NCBI RefSeq assembly: GCF_001708935.1
Contig: NZ_MASI01000005.1
Location: 183,703 to 247,702 of the forward strand
Length of the DNA: 64,000 nucleotides
Direction of reading: 5' to 3'
Source: Methyloligella halotolerans
GTDB taxonomy: Bacteria > Pseudomonadota > Alphaproteobacteria > Rhizobiales > Methyloligellaceae
Part shown: piece by piece, positions 48,331-57,893 of the stretch
How positions within the stretch are numbered: position 1 is the stretch's first letter
How the letters are laid out: every line of letters begins with the position of its first letter
Notes under the pieces: model-generated
What the model was told of the DNA's origin: nothing
Databases searched by the model: none
Seen by the model: the letters and a program-made list of their open reading frames with translations, nothing else
Made by a program: the position numbers and the translations under genes

Positions 48331-49961
48331 TGCGCGGCGGCCGCCACGGCTCCCGCGCCGGCGGAAGTGTCGAAGGTCACCTTACCCGTACGCCCGAAAT
48401 AGCAGTCGGGCTGTTCGGCGAGACCGGGCACCGCGACGGAGACGTGATAAGGCTCCCGCGAGAACACGCCGTCCCCCAGCGCCAGGTTCGAGGGGACGTC
48501 GGCCAAGCCGTTCAGCGCAACGATATGGCCCGGCAGCTCCGCCGAGTCGCCCCGCAGATGGAACGTCGCCGGCTGGCCGAGCTTCAAGGCGTTATAGGTG
48601 GATTCGCTGACCGTGGCGGTAACCAGGGCCCCGCCGCAATCGAGCAGCTTGAAGAGGGGCTGACCGTGGCTGACCACCTCGTGGTTCGCCGTCAGCACCT
48701 CCCAGAGCCGGCCGGTGGCCGGCACGGCGATGGTCGCCGAAGAAAGCGCTTCATATCGCTTGCGGACATCGGCCAGCTCTTTCTGCAGAACGGCGATGCG
48801 CCCGACTTTCGCGGCATGATCCGCCCGCAGCGTTACGAGCTCCTGAGTGATTTCGTCCAGCCGCTGAGCCGTGCGCGGAATGTCGTTGTAGCTGTCGCCC
48901 ACGAACAGGCCTCGGCGCGCCGCTTCCAGCTCCACATTGGTGCCGATGAGCTTCTGCTCGAGCGACGTGATGCGGCTCGTGGCGACTTCCTCCTTCATGA
49001 CCGCCGTGTCGTAGGAGGCCTCGGTCTGGAAGCCACGCTCCCGCAGACGCTTCGCCCGGCTTAGCATCGAGGCGGCCTCCTTCTCCTCCGCCTTGGCGGC
49101 GACGATATCGGCCTCGTATTGCTTCTTCTGGGCCTCTAGCTGCTCCACCCGGCCGGTCTGGAAGGCATCGCGCTGCTCGGTCAGCTTCTCTGCATGAGAC
49201 GTGAGTTGCGAAATGCGGGTCTGAAGGCTCTGGGTTTCGAGCTTGAGATCGGCGATGTCGCTGGTGAGGTCGTCCAGACGCGTACGGTCTGCCCGGGGAT
49301 TGTCGATCAGGGCGATCGGCGCATCTGCGTTGACGGTCGCACCGACTTGCACCGGTCCGTCGGGCAAGCTCAGCGTTCCATCGATGGGAGACCGGAGGGT
49401 GATCACTCGCGCGTTCACGCTGGCTTCCGCGCTGGAGGTCTGCCACAGCCGTTGCAGGGGCGCCCAGCCCAACACGACGAGAACCGCAAGCAGAAGCGCC
49501 GTCTTGATGCCCCGGCTGAGATAGACGCGGCCCTTCCCCGCCTTCTGTCCTCCCCCTGAGACCGGCTCCTTCGCTTCCACCGGCGCCGGCGGAGCAGGAG
49601 CGGCCGAAGGCTCGGTCGGCACTGCACGCTCTGGAGACAGGAATTGACGCACCGGCCGCGCCTGGGCCTCGGCGGCCTCCGTCGCATAGGTCGAAAGGGT
49701 TGCCGGGTCCTCCTCAATCTCTCCGGCGGAGGTCACGCCGAGCGCGTCGGGCGGAACCTCGTCCCACCGGCGAATCTCGTCGTTGAGCCGCTTCAGCAGC
49801 CCAGCGACGTCGTTCTCATCGCTCTGCGGATCCGCTGTACCGGCCGTCTCGCCGAGACTGTCGAGCACCTCATCCAGAGAAGATTCCGCATCTCCTGGAC
49901 CAACCGGTGACGTAAACACCGGATCGATTTTTCCAGCTGCGTCGCCCATTCCTGTTCCCAT
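48327..49961 (-). CDS. HlyD-family membrane fusion protein, glycan secretion partner
   Basis: About 544 residues. The first 155 are acidic, low-complexity and cytoplasmic. One membrane helix (ALLLAVLVVLGWAPLQRLW) follows, then a periplasmic part with half-lipoyl motifs (VITLRSPIDGTLSLP and, after the coiled coil, ATGRLWEVLTANHEVVSHGQPLF) flanking a long alpha-helical coiled coil of about 170 residues. This is the membrane fusion protein layout. The end overlaps the glycosyltransferase by four bases, so it probably helps move the polysaccharide through the periplasm, as Alg44 or BgsB do. The frame extends to 50051; the ATG at 49961 is my choice, without a strong ribosome site. Confidence 0.82.
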   Translation of the reverse strand: MGTGMGDAAGKIDPVFTSPVGPGDAESSLDEVLDSLGETAGTADPQSDENDVAGLLKRLNDEIRRWDEVPPDALGVTSAGEIEEDPATLSTYATEAAEAQARPVRQFLSPERAVPTEPSAAPAPPAPVEAKEPVSGGGQKAGKGRVYLSRGIKTALLLAVLVVLGWAPLQRLWQTSSAEASVNARVITLRSPIDGTLSLPDGPVQVGATVNADAPIALIDNPRADRTRLDDLTSDIADLKLETQSLQTRISQLTSHAEKLTEQRDAFQTGRVEQLEAQKKQYEADIVAAKAEEKEAASMLSRAKRLRERGFQTEASYDTAVMKEEVATSRITSLEQKLIGTNVELEAARRGLFVGDSYNDIPRTAQRLDEITQELVTLRADHAAKVGRIAVLQKELADVRKRYEALSSATIAVPATGRLWEVLTANHEVVSHGQPLFKLLDCGGALVTATVSESTYNALKLGQPATFHLRGDSAELPGHIVALNGLADVPSNLALGDGVFSREPYHVSVAVPGLAEQPDCYFGRTGKVTFDTSAGAGAVAAAAQ

Positions 49962-50253
49962 AGCTTGCGAAGGCGCGAGGTCGCGCCAACCCGTAACCCG
50001 TCGCACGGACTCGGTTAAGAAAGGGCCGGAAGGCCGAAGCGATTTCGACAAAACTCAAGACATGTTTAGCGCAAAGTTAGCGCTGAACGCTCCGCCTACT
50101 CGCTTGACGCGGAGCTCGGGGTGCGGGTTCCTTAGTCTTTCGGAGACGAGACCGATCTGCGCAACTTTGTGACGGACGGCGCGAGAGGCACGCCGGAGAA
50201 GGTCCGACGCGAGAAGCACGACGGTAAGGACACGGCGAGAGGGGGAAGGATCG

Positions 50254-51522
50254 TTGTCGCTATTCGAGATCATCGCGGGGCTTCTTGTCCTCACCGCCCT
50301 CTTCGCATGGTTGAACCATCGTCTGATCCACCTCCCCCATAATGTCGGCTTGCTGGTCATGGGTCTTGCAGCCTCCCTCGTCCTCGTCGGGCTGGAGCTG
50401 CTGCTGCCTCAGACGTCGATCTTCGCAGAACTCACCAACACCATCGAAGGGATCGATTTCTCCGACGCCCTGCTCCACGGCATGCTGGGGTTCCTGCTCT
50501 TCGCCGGTGCCCTTCACGTCGATCTCGGCCTGCTGAAGGCGCGTGCCTGGGCCGTGGGCCTCATGGCCACGCTCGGCGTGGTGATCTCCACCATCGTCAT
50601 CGCCGTCGGGGTCTGGTACGCGGGCGCGGCCATTGGCTTCCCGATCACCTTCGCCTGGGCCCTCGTCTTCGGCGCGCTGATCAGCCCGACCGATCCCATC
50701 GCCGTGCTCGCCATCCTCAAGAATGCGGGAGTCGCTGAGACCCTGGAGATGGATATGGCCGGCGAGTCCCTCTTCAACGACGGCGTCGGCGTGGTGCTCT
50801 TCACCATCCTGCTGGCCGCGGCGGTGGGCGGCGAAGGCAATGGCGTCGACTTCCTGGAGCTCGGCCAGGACTTCCTAAAAGAGGCTCTGGGCGGGGGGCT
50901 GCTTGGCTTCGCGACCGGCTACATCACCTATCGCGCCATGCGCGAGATCGACGACTATCCCATCGAGGTGCTCATTTCCCTGGCCCTCGTCATGGGCACC
51001 TACGCCATCGCCGAGGTCCTCCAGGTCAGCGGCCCCATCGCCGTGGTCGTCGCCGGGCTTCTCATCGGCAATCGCGGTGCGGCCATCGCCATGAGCGAGA
51101 CGACCCGCCGTCACCTGTTCGATTTCTGGACCCTGATCGACGAGATTCTCAACTCGCTGCTGTTCCTGCTGATCGGTCTCGAGGTCCTGATCCTGCAGTA
51201 CGACCTATCGCTCGCCCCGTTCGCACTCGCCGCCGTGCCCATCGTGCTGTTCGGGCGGCTGATCGCGGTCTCGATCTCGGTGTTTGCGCTGCGGCCTTTC
51301 GAGGAGTTCGCCAAGGGGACGATCCCCATCCTGACATGGGGCGGCGTGCGTGGAGGCATCTCCGTGGCGCTCGCCCTGTCCATTCACGAGGTGGACGAAA
51401 AGCCGGCCATCCTGGCGGCGACCTATTGCGTGGCGCTGTTCACCATTCTTGTGCAGGGGCTCACCCTGCCCGCCGTCATCCGACTGTTCGGACGGGAGGA
51501 GGAACCTGAGCTGAAGCTCTAG
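50254..51522 (+). CDS. CPA1 family sodium:proton antiporter
   Basis: A 422-residue membrane protein with about 12 helices. CPA1/NhaP signatures: FGALISPTDPIAVLAIL, the transport-site helix motif AGESLFNDGVGVVLF, and TWGGVRGGISVALALS. It exchanges Na+ or K+ for protons across the inner membrane. The start is a TTG preceded by AAGGA. Unlike many NhaP proteins it has almost no C-terminal soluble tail. It converges on the second efeO gene with a four-base overlap of the coding ends. Confidence 0.9.
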   Translation: MSLFEIIAGLLVLTALFAWLNHRLIHLPHNVGLLVMGLAASLVLVGLELLLPQTSIFAELTNTIEGIDFSDALLHGMLGFLLFAGALHVDLGLLKARAWAVGLMATLGVVISTIVIAVGVWYAGAAIGFPITFAWALVFGALISPTDPIAVLAILKNAGVAETLEMDMAGESLFNDGVGVVLFTILLAAAVGGEGNGVDFLELGQDFLKEALGGGLLGFATGYITYRAMREIDDYPIEVLISLALVMGTYAIAEVLQVSGPIAVVVAGLLIGNRGAAIAMSETTRRHLFDFWTLIDEILNSLLFLLIGLEVLILQYDLSLAPFALAAVPIVLFGRLIAVSISVFALRPFEEFAKGTIPILTWGGVRGGISVALALSIHEVDEKPAILAATYCVALFTILVQGLTLPAVIRLFGREEEPELKL

Positions 51523-52343
51523 CCGAGCCCCAGCCGTCCGCGCAGCGTGGAAAGCTCCTCGGCCAGGGTGTTGACCTTGGCGGAAAGCACCCTGCGGTCC
51601 ATATCGGTCAGCTTCTCGTAGGAGACAAAGCCGCCATCCTCGGTCTGGTAGTCCGCCAGCACCTCATAGACATCGGCGAAGTTCGACTCGACCTTGGCGA
51701 TGAACGCCTCATCGTCGATGAGCGGCTTGAACAGCTCGAAGATCTTCCGAGAGCCGTCGAAATTGGCCTCGAAATCCCACAGGTCGGTACGGCTGTAGCG
51801 ATCCTCCTCGCCCGAGATCTTGGTCGCCGCCACCTCTTCCATGAGAACCGCGGCACCACCCACCACGATCTCCGGCGGAAAGGTCAGCTCGCTGACCCGG
51901 CTATCCAGCTCAATTACGTCCGCCAGAAGCTTGTCGGCGTATTTGTCGAGCCCTTCCGTCGTATTCTTCTCCCACAGCACATACTCGATCCTGTGGAACC
52001 CTCCGAAATTCGGATCGGCCTCGCCCTTCTCGTAATCGTCCGCGCGGGAATCCATTGAGACGTCGAGATCGGCGAACAGCTCGGCGATCGGCTCGATCTT
52101 TTCGTAGTTGCGGCGGGTCGGCGCGAAGAGGGACTTCGCCTTCTCAACGTCGCCATCCTTGATGGCGCCCACGAACTCTTTCGTATCCTCGACCAGCGAC
52201 GCCGTATGCTCGGCAACGTAGAGCTTGTATTCGGCCAGGGGCTCGACGAGTTCGAGCGAGGCCTGGTTCGATTGCGCCTGGGCGCCGCCCGCTCCGAGCA
52301 GCAGGGCGAATGTCAGCGCACAGAGGATACGGGTAAGAGACAT
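51519..52343 (-). CDS. EfeM-type (imelysin/M75) iron uptake protein
   Basis: A 274-residue periplasmic protein with a signal peptide (ALTFALLLGAGGAQAQ) and a single M75 imelysin domain. The family motif GGFHRIEYVLWEKN carries the His-x-x-Glu metal site. It lacks the cupredoxin domain present in the larger EfeO two genes upstream, so it matches the short EfeM form. It probably binds ferrous or ferric iron in the periplasm and works with EfeB and EfeU. Last gene of the efe run, 59 bases after efeB. Confidence 0.88.
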   Translation of the reverse strand: MSLTRILCALTFALLLGAGGAQAQSNQASLELVEPLAEYKLYVAEHTASLVEDTKEFVGAIKDGDVEKAKSLFAPTRRNYEKIEPIAELFADLDVSMDSRADDYEKGEADPNFGGFHRIEYVLWEKNTTEGLDKYADKLLADVIELDSRVSELTFPPEIVVGGAAVLMEEVAATKISGEEDRYSRTDLWDFEANFDGSRKIFELFKPLIDDEAFIAKVESNFADVYEVLADYQTEDGGFVSYEKLTDMDRRVLSAKVNTLAEELSTLRGRLGLG

Positions 52344-52402
52344 TTCGGTTTCCTTCGGGAAAGAACCTTGAGGATGAGCCTTGGGAAGAAGCCTGAGGCG
52401 CT

Positions 52403-53791
52403 TTAGGTCGGCTTGTCGTCTGAGGTCTTGCTGGCCGCCTCGATGAGGCTGCGCCCGAGATAGTCCCCGGGCTCCGGCACACCGGGCAGCACATAGAAGA
52501 ATCCGCCGCCGACCGGCTTGATGTACTCTTCGAGCGGCTCGCCATCGAGGCGCCGCTGCACCGTGACGAAGCCTTTGTCGAGATCGGCCTGGTAGGCGAT
52601 GAACAGCAGGCCCTGGTCGAGCTGGCCCGACTTCGTGACACCGTTGGAATAGTTGAACGGCCGGCGCAGCATGAGGTTTTCCCGCGTCTTCTCCGTGCGC
52701 GGATTGGCAAGCCGGATATGCGCGTCGAGCGGCGTCAGCTTGCCGTCGGGATCGGCCGCGTAATCCGGCACCTCGCTCTCCCGGTCACCGCCGTCGAGCG
52801 GCGCGCCGTTGTTCTTTTTCCGGCCGATGATGCGCTCCTGCTCACGCAAGGGCGTGCGGTCCCAGCGCTCGACGAAGTTCCGGATGATACGCACCGCCTG
52901 ATAAGTGCCGCCATAGGCCCATTCCGGCTCGTCATCCTTCTCGTCGACCCAGATCACCTCCTCCATGAGCTCCGCATCGTTGGAGTCGGGATTCGCCGAA
53001 CCGTCGTGGAAGCCGAGGAAATTGCGCGCGCTTTCCGTCTTTCCGTCCGGCTTCGGCGGAATGACCGGAACGTCGCCTTCCTGCATCCACCGCATGACAA
53101 GGAACTCCGGCAGGTTCTTCACGATGTCGCGCAGGGCATGGATGTTGGTGTCGAGCAGGTTGGCGGAGAACTGCAGCGAGAGGTCGCCATGGCTTCGGTC
53201 CGCGTCCAGCGCATCGTTCGGAAACTCCGGCATGCGCACAAGCTGCTTCGGCTTGTGAGGCTTCAGCCAGGGCCGATTCTCGAACAGCGAATTCCCTAGC
53301 CCCACCGTGATGGTGAGATTGTCCGGCTCGATAACCGGACCCAGCACGCCGGAATCCGCCGGCGGCAGCTTCGGATCGAGCTGCGGAACCTTGCCGCCCT
53401 GGGTGAGGAACGCGATCCGGTCGGTGAGCTTCCGGAACATCTGCTCCAGATCCTCGGGATCCCGCGCGACGACATCGAACGACGCGACGATCCCCGTGGC
53501 CGGACGCGGCGTGATCACCCCGGCTTGGTGCTCACCGTAAAACGGAACGCGGTCCCGAGTATTGCCGGAACCGGACGGTGCATCGGCAACCTGCCGGCCG
53601 CTCGTTTCGTCGGCCCGTTCCGTCTTCTTCTGTGGCTCGGAAACCGGAGCGTCCTTGGCGAACGCGCCGCCCGACCGGAGTGCAAACGCCCCGCCTGCCC
53701 CCGCAAGCCCGAACAGCAGATCGCGGCGGCTTGCATAGGGGCAGCCGTAATCCTGAGCCGCGCCTGCTTTCTTTTTGCTGTCTTTCGTCAT
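52403..53791 (-). CDS. efeB: deferrochelatase/peroxidase EfeB
   Basis: A 462-residue DyP-type haem peroxidase. The N-terminus has a twin-arginine signal (SRRDLLFGLAGAGGAFAL), so it is folded before export to the periplasm. The DyP GxxDG motif appears as GFHDGSANP, and NFVERWDRTPL and RRPFNYSNGV are typical of EfeB. In the EfeUOB system it oxidises ferrous iron or extracts iron from haem. An insertion of about 25 residues (EPQKKTERADETSGRQVAD region) follows the signal. The start lies five bases after the efeO stop. Confidence 0.92.
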   Translation of the reverse strand: MTKDSKKKAGAAQDYGCPYASRRDLLFGLAGAGGAFALRSGGAFAKDAPVSEPQKKTERADETSGRQVADAPSGSGNTRDRVPFYGEHQAGVITPRPATGIVASFDVVARDPEDLEQMFRKLTDRIAFLTQGGKVPQLDPKLPPADSGVLGPVIEPDNLTITVGLGNSLFENRPWLKPHKPKQLVRMPEFPNDALDADRSHGDLSLQFSANLLDTNIHALRDIVKNLPEFLVMRWMQEGDVPVIPPKPDGKTESARNFLGFHDGSANPDSNDAELMEEVIWVDEKDDEPEWAYGGTYQAVRIIRNFVERWDRTPLREQERIIGRKKNNGAPLDGGDRESEVPDYAADPDGKLTPLDAHIRLANPRTEKTRENLMLRRPFNYSNGVTKSGQLDQGLLFIAYQADLDKGFVTVQRRLDGEPLEEYIKPVGGGFFYVLPGVPEPGDYLGRSLIEAASKTSDDKPT

Positions 53792-53796
53792 GTCTT

Positions 53797-54972
53797 CTAC
53801 CCGATCACCGAATTGAGCCGGTCGAGCGTGTCGGCAAGCGCACCGAAGGCGTCCGCCAGGGCTGCGCGGTCGCTATCGTCGACCGAGGAATAGGCCGGGT
53901 AGCCGTCTTCGGCCTTGAGCGCATCGAGCTGAGCGCCGATATCGGCGATGTCCTCTTCGATCTCCGCTTCGAGCGCAGGATCGACCGGCTTCACCACCGC
54001 CTGCAGGAGTCCGGCGATCTTCCGGATCCCCTCGAAATTGGCCGCGATATCCGCCAGATCGGTTTCCGCATAGCGGTCCTCGCCCTTGGCGATCTTGCCC
54101 TGGGCCAGCTGCCGCGCCATCTCGGCTGGAATTGAAATTAGAAGCGCCGGGTCGAGCTTCAGCTTGGCGAGGCGCGTCTTGAGCGTCTTCAGGTCGGCCA
54201 CGAGCTGGTCGGCGACCGGCTTCAGCCCCTCTGTGCTGTTCTCCTCGAACAGCCCGTATTCGATCCGATGGTAGCCGGTAAAACCGGCATCGCCCTCACG
54301 CTCCGCCAGATAGTCCGCCACCGGGTCGATCGAATTCTCAAGATCGGAGAACCGGTAGGCCACGGGCTCCACCCGCTTGTACGGCAGCCTCGCGACTTCC
54401 CATTTCGCCCGCGCGGCGTCCAGGTCGCCTTCCCCGATCAGCGTCGCCAGGTCCTCCGCTTCGGCGACCGTGCGGGCACCCTGAAGCACGAGATAGACTT
54501 TGTATTCGGACAGCGGGCCGAGGAAATTCCGCAAGCCGACATCGGCTGCCGCTGCTCGCGCCTCCTCGGACTCCGTCACGGTGAGCTTGCCGCGCGGGTT
54601 GGAGAGCAGGCCGCAGGTGATCTCGTATTCGCCGGGCGCCAGCTGAGCCGTCAGCGTCTGCCGGAAGCCGGGCGCGATGTTCTCGCGCTCCGCAACGACC
54701 ATGACGCCGTCGAGAATTTCCCACTCGATAGGCCGATCCGACGTGTTCACGATTTCGAAGCTGCGCTTGCCGCCCGGCACCGTCATCTCGTTCGGCTCGC
54801 ACGACTTGGCCGAGACGGAGACAGTGTAATCGCTCGCAACCTCGCCGGTCCCCTTCTTCTGGGTGGCGGCATAGAAGGCCGCCCCGCCCGCGAGCGTCAG
54901 CAGGATCGCAGCACCCAGCCCGCCATAGACCCACCGCGACGTCGGGGCCGTCTCTTTCTGCTGCTCAGGCAT
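53797..54972 (-). CDS. efeO: iron uptake system component EfeO
   Basis: A 391-residue protein: a membrane anchor or signal at about residues 15-36, a cupredoxin-like domain (about 42-150, with SAKSCEPNEMTVPGG and GEYEITCGLL), and an M75 imelysin domain from about 160 with GYHRIEYGLFEEN. This is the full two-domain EfeO. It binds iron in the periplasm for transfer to EfeU. The start overlaps the efeU end by eight bases and efeB follows after five, so the three are one transcript. Confidence 0.93.
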   Translation of the reverse strand: MPEQQKETAPTSRWVYGGLGAAILLTLAGGAAFYAATQKKGTGEVASDYTVSVSAKSCEPNEMTVPGGKRSFEIVNTSDRPIEWEILDGVMVVAERENIAPGFRQTLTAQLAPGEYEITCGLLSNPRGKLTVTESEEARAAAADVGLRNFLGPLSEYKVYLVLQGARTVAEAEDLATLIGEGDLDAARAKWEVARLPYKRVEPVAYRFSDLENSIDPVADYLAEREGDAGFTGYHRIEYGLFEENSTEGLKPVADQLVADLKTLKTRLAKLKLDPALLISIPAEMARQLAQGKIAKGEDRYAETDLADIAANFEGIRKIAGLLQAVVKPVDPALEAEIEEDIADIGAQLDALKAEDGYPAYSSVDDSDRAALADAFGALADTLDRLNSVIG

Positions 54973-55822
54973 TGGACCCTTCCGCGGGCTTCAGGGCAGC
55001 AGTGCTGTGCGCTTCCGCAGAAGGCGTGTAGGGCTGCAGGAAGAAATAGAGGCTTACGGCAAGGAAGGCGAGATAGACGATCACCTCGCCGATACTCGGG
55101 CTCTCCTGATAGCCGAGCAAACCCGAGAGCACCGCGCCGAGCACGCTCGAGACCGGCAGTACCGCGCTCAGATCCCAGGCCGGCGTCTGCAGCCCGTTCC
55201 AAAGCCCGGCCTCGTGAAGGCTGCCCACCGCGCCGGCGAGAATGCCCGCGGCGACGAATAGGATGAAGATGCCGGTCCAGCGGAAGAAGCGCTTCAGGTT
55301 GAGCCTCAGCCCGCCGAAATAGATGGCGAACCCGGCCGCGACGGAAATCAGCACCCCGGCGAGCGCGGCCAGCGGCATGGCCGGCCCCGTGCTCTGCTGG
55401 AAGATGGCGAGCAGGAAGAAGATGGACTCCAGTCCCTCGCGTGCCACGGCGAAGAACACCATGCCGATCAGCGCCCAGCCTGCCGCAGACGAATGCAGCG
55501 CGTTATCGATGGAATGGTGAAGCTCCGCCTTGATGGAGCGCGCGGCCTTGCGCATCCAGAACACCATGGAAGTCAGCACGACCACCGCGACAAGCCCGAC
55601 GCAGGCCTCGAACAGCTCCTGCATCTTCTGTGGAAATTCGGCGCTCACCCACTGCAGCGCCGCGCCGACGAACAGCGACATCGCAACGGCCAGGAAGATG
55701 CCGATCCAGACCAACGGCATCCAGGCCGAACGGCCCGTCTGGCGCAGGTATGTCGCGATAATTCCGGTGATCAGGGCGGCCTCGAGACCTTCCCGCAACA
55801 TGATGAGAAATGGCGCCAGCAT
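54965..55822 (-). CDS. efeU: ferrous iron permease EfeU (FTR1 family)
   Basis: A 285-residue inner-membrane protein with seven predicted helices and both iron-binding R-E-G-L-E motifs, at residues 10-14 and 128-132. This is the permease of the EfeUOB acid-induced iron uptake system and the first gene of the operon. The 270 bases upstream, shared with hipA, contain an AAAAG-GAGA-CTTTT palindrome near 55848-55862 but no clear Fur or RirA box. Confidence 0.93.
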   Translation of the reverse strand: MLAPFLIMLREGLEAALITGIIATYLRQTGRSAWMPLVWIGIFLAVAMSLFVGAALQWVSAEFPQKMQELFEACVGLVAVVVLTSMVFWMRKAARSIKAELHHSIDNALHSSAAGWALIGMVFFAVAREGLESIFFLLAIFQQSTGPAMPLAALAGVLISVAAGFAIYFGGLRLNLKRFFRWTGIFILFVAAGILAGAVGSLHEAGLWNGLQTPAWDLSAVLPVSSVLGAVLSGLLGYQESPSIGEVIVYLAFLAVSLYFFLQPYTPSAEAHSTAALKPAEGSNA

Positions 55823-56032
55823 TATCGGCCCGGTTCAGTGACTTGAGATACAAAAGGAGACTTTTAGAGTCGGTTTGTCCAGGACACAAGTCGCCGTATC
55901 GACGTCGATTTTTCAAACCATCGTGATCGCGCGGTCAGGGTCCGGTAGACCGGCCGGGAGGCGCGCCGCTGGACACGACATTTGATCGTGACTTTTGTGC
56001 GCATCTCCCTCAGCCACAGGGCCATTCGGTCG

Positions 56033-56054
56033 TGTACATATCGAACGGTACATA
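56033..56054. promoter_or_regulatory. candidate TetR-type operator upstream of hipA
   Basis: The element fits TGTACATAYCGAWCGRTACA, with the inner dyad TAYCG-AW-CGRTA typical of TetR-family sites. A copy with three differences over 20 bases lies at 57665-57684 before dmoA. The site ends 38 bases before the hipA ATG. Confidence 0.5.
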
Positions 56055-56092
56055 CTACGGTCGTCTCTCCCGATTTGAGCCCGTGACGACTT

Positions 56093-57423
56093 ATGCCTCA
56101 TGATTTCCACGTCCGCCCCTGCGGGTCCTCCTCGATGACCGTCTCATCGGGCATCTGACCGAGAACGGGGCGGGCGATGTTGTCTTTGCTTACGACGACG
56201 CATGGCTCAGCGATGAATCCGCTGCTCCGGCTTCGATGGCGCTGCCTTTGGCGGAGGGGCCCTATGAGGGACCGTCTGTCTCCGCGGTCTTCGACAATCT
56301 CCTCCCCGATTCCGAGAAGCATCGGCAAAAGATCGCGGACCGGCTCGGAACATCCGGACCGGATACCTTCAGCCTGTTCGCCGAGATCGGCGCCGATTGC
56401 GCCGGTGCGCTGCGCATCGTTTCGGACCACGAGCCGGCAGAACCGGGCCGCGATAGCACCCCGGCGATCTCAGGCGAACCGTTGGAGCACGAGGACGTCG
56501 AGGCCCTGCTCCATGATCTTTCCGACGCGCCCCTTGGGCTCGCCCCCAACGATCCTTTCCGCATCGCCGTGGCGGGCGCTCAGAAGAAGACCGCGCTCTT
56601 CTTCGACGACGGGCGATGGTTCAAGCCCCATGGCGCAACCCCGACGACCCACATCCTGAAGACCCAGATTGGCAAGCTGCCGACCGGCACCGATCTCTCC
56701 AACAGCGTCGAGAACGAATATTACTGCCTGAAGCTGGCGGAGGCCTTCGGTTTGCCGGTGACGGGGGTCGAAATCGTCACCTTCGGCGAAACCCGCACCT
56801 TGGTGGTTGAGCGCTTCGACCGGAAGCGCGACGGCTCCGGCAGGATCGTCAGGCTTCCCCAAGAGGATATGTGTCAGGCCTTGTCGGTCCACCCTTCAAT
56901 CAAATATGAGCGCCAGGGCGGCCCGCGCCTCGCCCAGATCTTGAAGGTGCTCGAAGGAAGCGACGACGCGGTCCGCGATCAGACGACCGTGCTCAAGACG
57001 CAGTTCCTCTTCTGGCTCACCGGCGCCACCGACGGCCACGCCAAGAATTTCAGCATCTTCCTTGGTCCGGGCGGCGCGTACCACCTCACGCCTCTCTACG
57101 ACATCCTTACGGTTGAGCCGAGCATCGCCGACGGATCGGCGGGCGGACTGAACCCGCGCCTCTCCTTGTCCGTGGGCGACGACCGGCAGCACATCATCGC
57201 GGAGATCGAGCCGCGCCACTTCCTCGAAACCGCTGAGGAAGCCGGCCTGTCGCGCCAAGTCGCGCAGACCGCCATGGAGGAGATTGCCGACACGGTGCCT
57301 GCCGCCCTCGCCGCGGTCGAGGCCACGCTCGACAGCCCGCTATTCTCGCCGATCCACGAGACCGTCGGACAGGTCATGGCGGAGCGTATCGGGAAGCTTC
57401 GCCGCGCCTCGCTGGAGGCTTGA
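56093..57423 (+). CDS. hipA: HipA family serine/threonine kinase, frameshifted near 56118
   Basis: About 443 residues. The ATG at 56093 gives MPHDFHVRP; one C is missing in the C-run at 56116-56119, and the next frame gives LRVLLDDRLIGHLTENGAGDVVF, the standard HipA N-terminus. The kinase domain follows: FRIAVAGAQKKTAL, FKPHGATPTTHILK, NEYYCLKLA, VERFDRKRD, the catalytic TDGHAKNFSIF and PLYDILT. HipA kinases phosphorylate tRNA synthetases such as GltX in toxin-antitoxin pairs. No HipB-like helix-turn-helix gene adjoins it, so regulation must come from elsewhere; a TetR-type site lies upstream. Confidence 0.85.
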
Positions 57424-57893
57424 GCCGGCGTGCGGGTGGGTGAGGATCGGGGGTGCCGGTTCGGAAAGGAGCGGACGTCCACGCGGGCGCGCGATTGCTC
57501 CCAAACCGTGCATTTCATTCGCTTACGCGGCGGCGGCCGATCTGGGCCTACGCGGCATTCTAGCCAAAGCGCCAGACGTAACTATCTGGTATGATTGGTT
57601 TTTGCCCTGACGCTGAACACGACGCCTGAAAGCCGCTTGACTCGGCTTTCGATGGCTCTCATGTTGTACATACCGATCGATACAGGGCGCTTTCGGGAGG
57701 GTTCAAAAGCGCTCTATTCGGGGTGGGGGTCCGTTACATTATTGGCGTCCGCTCTAACGGTATTTGAACAGGCGTTTCGCACCCTGAAGGGGGAGCTTGC
57801 AGCACTCGATGGATGCCCGACTTCGCCGGTAATCCGGAACGTCTAAGGAAAGCACAAACCAAGAGATTAGGGAAACCCAAGGAGCTGAGAAGT
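57424..57893. other. intergenic region between hipA and the DmoA-like gene
   Basis: No convincing gene in these 470 bases. It holds the operator-like dyad at 57665-57684 and probably the promoter of the monooxygenase gene. The base composition is less GC-rich than the coding parts around it. Confidence 0.5.
57665..57684. promoter_or_regulatory. candidate TetR-type operator upstream of the DmoA-like gene
   Basis: TGTACATACCGATCGATACA matches the hipA-upstream site at 17 of 20 positions. The inner TACCG-AT-CGATA is a near-perfect dyad of the TetR-site kind. A tetR gene lies at 59649-60284. Confidence 0.5.
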
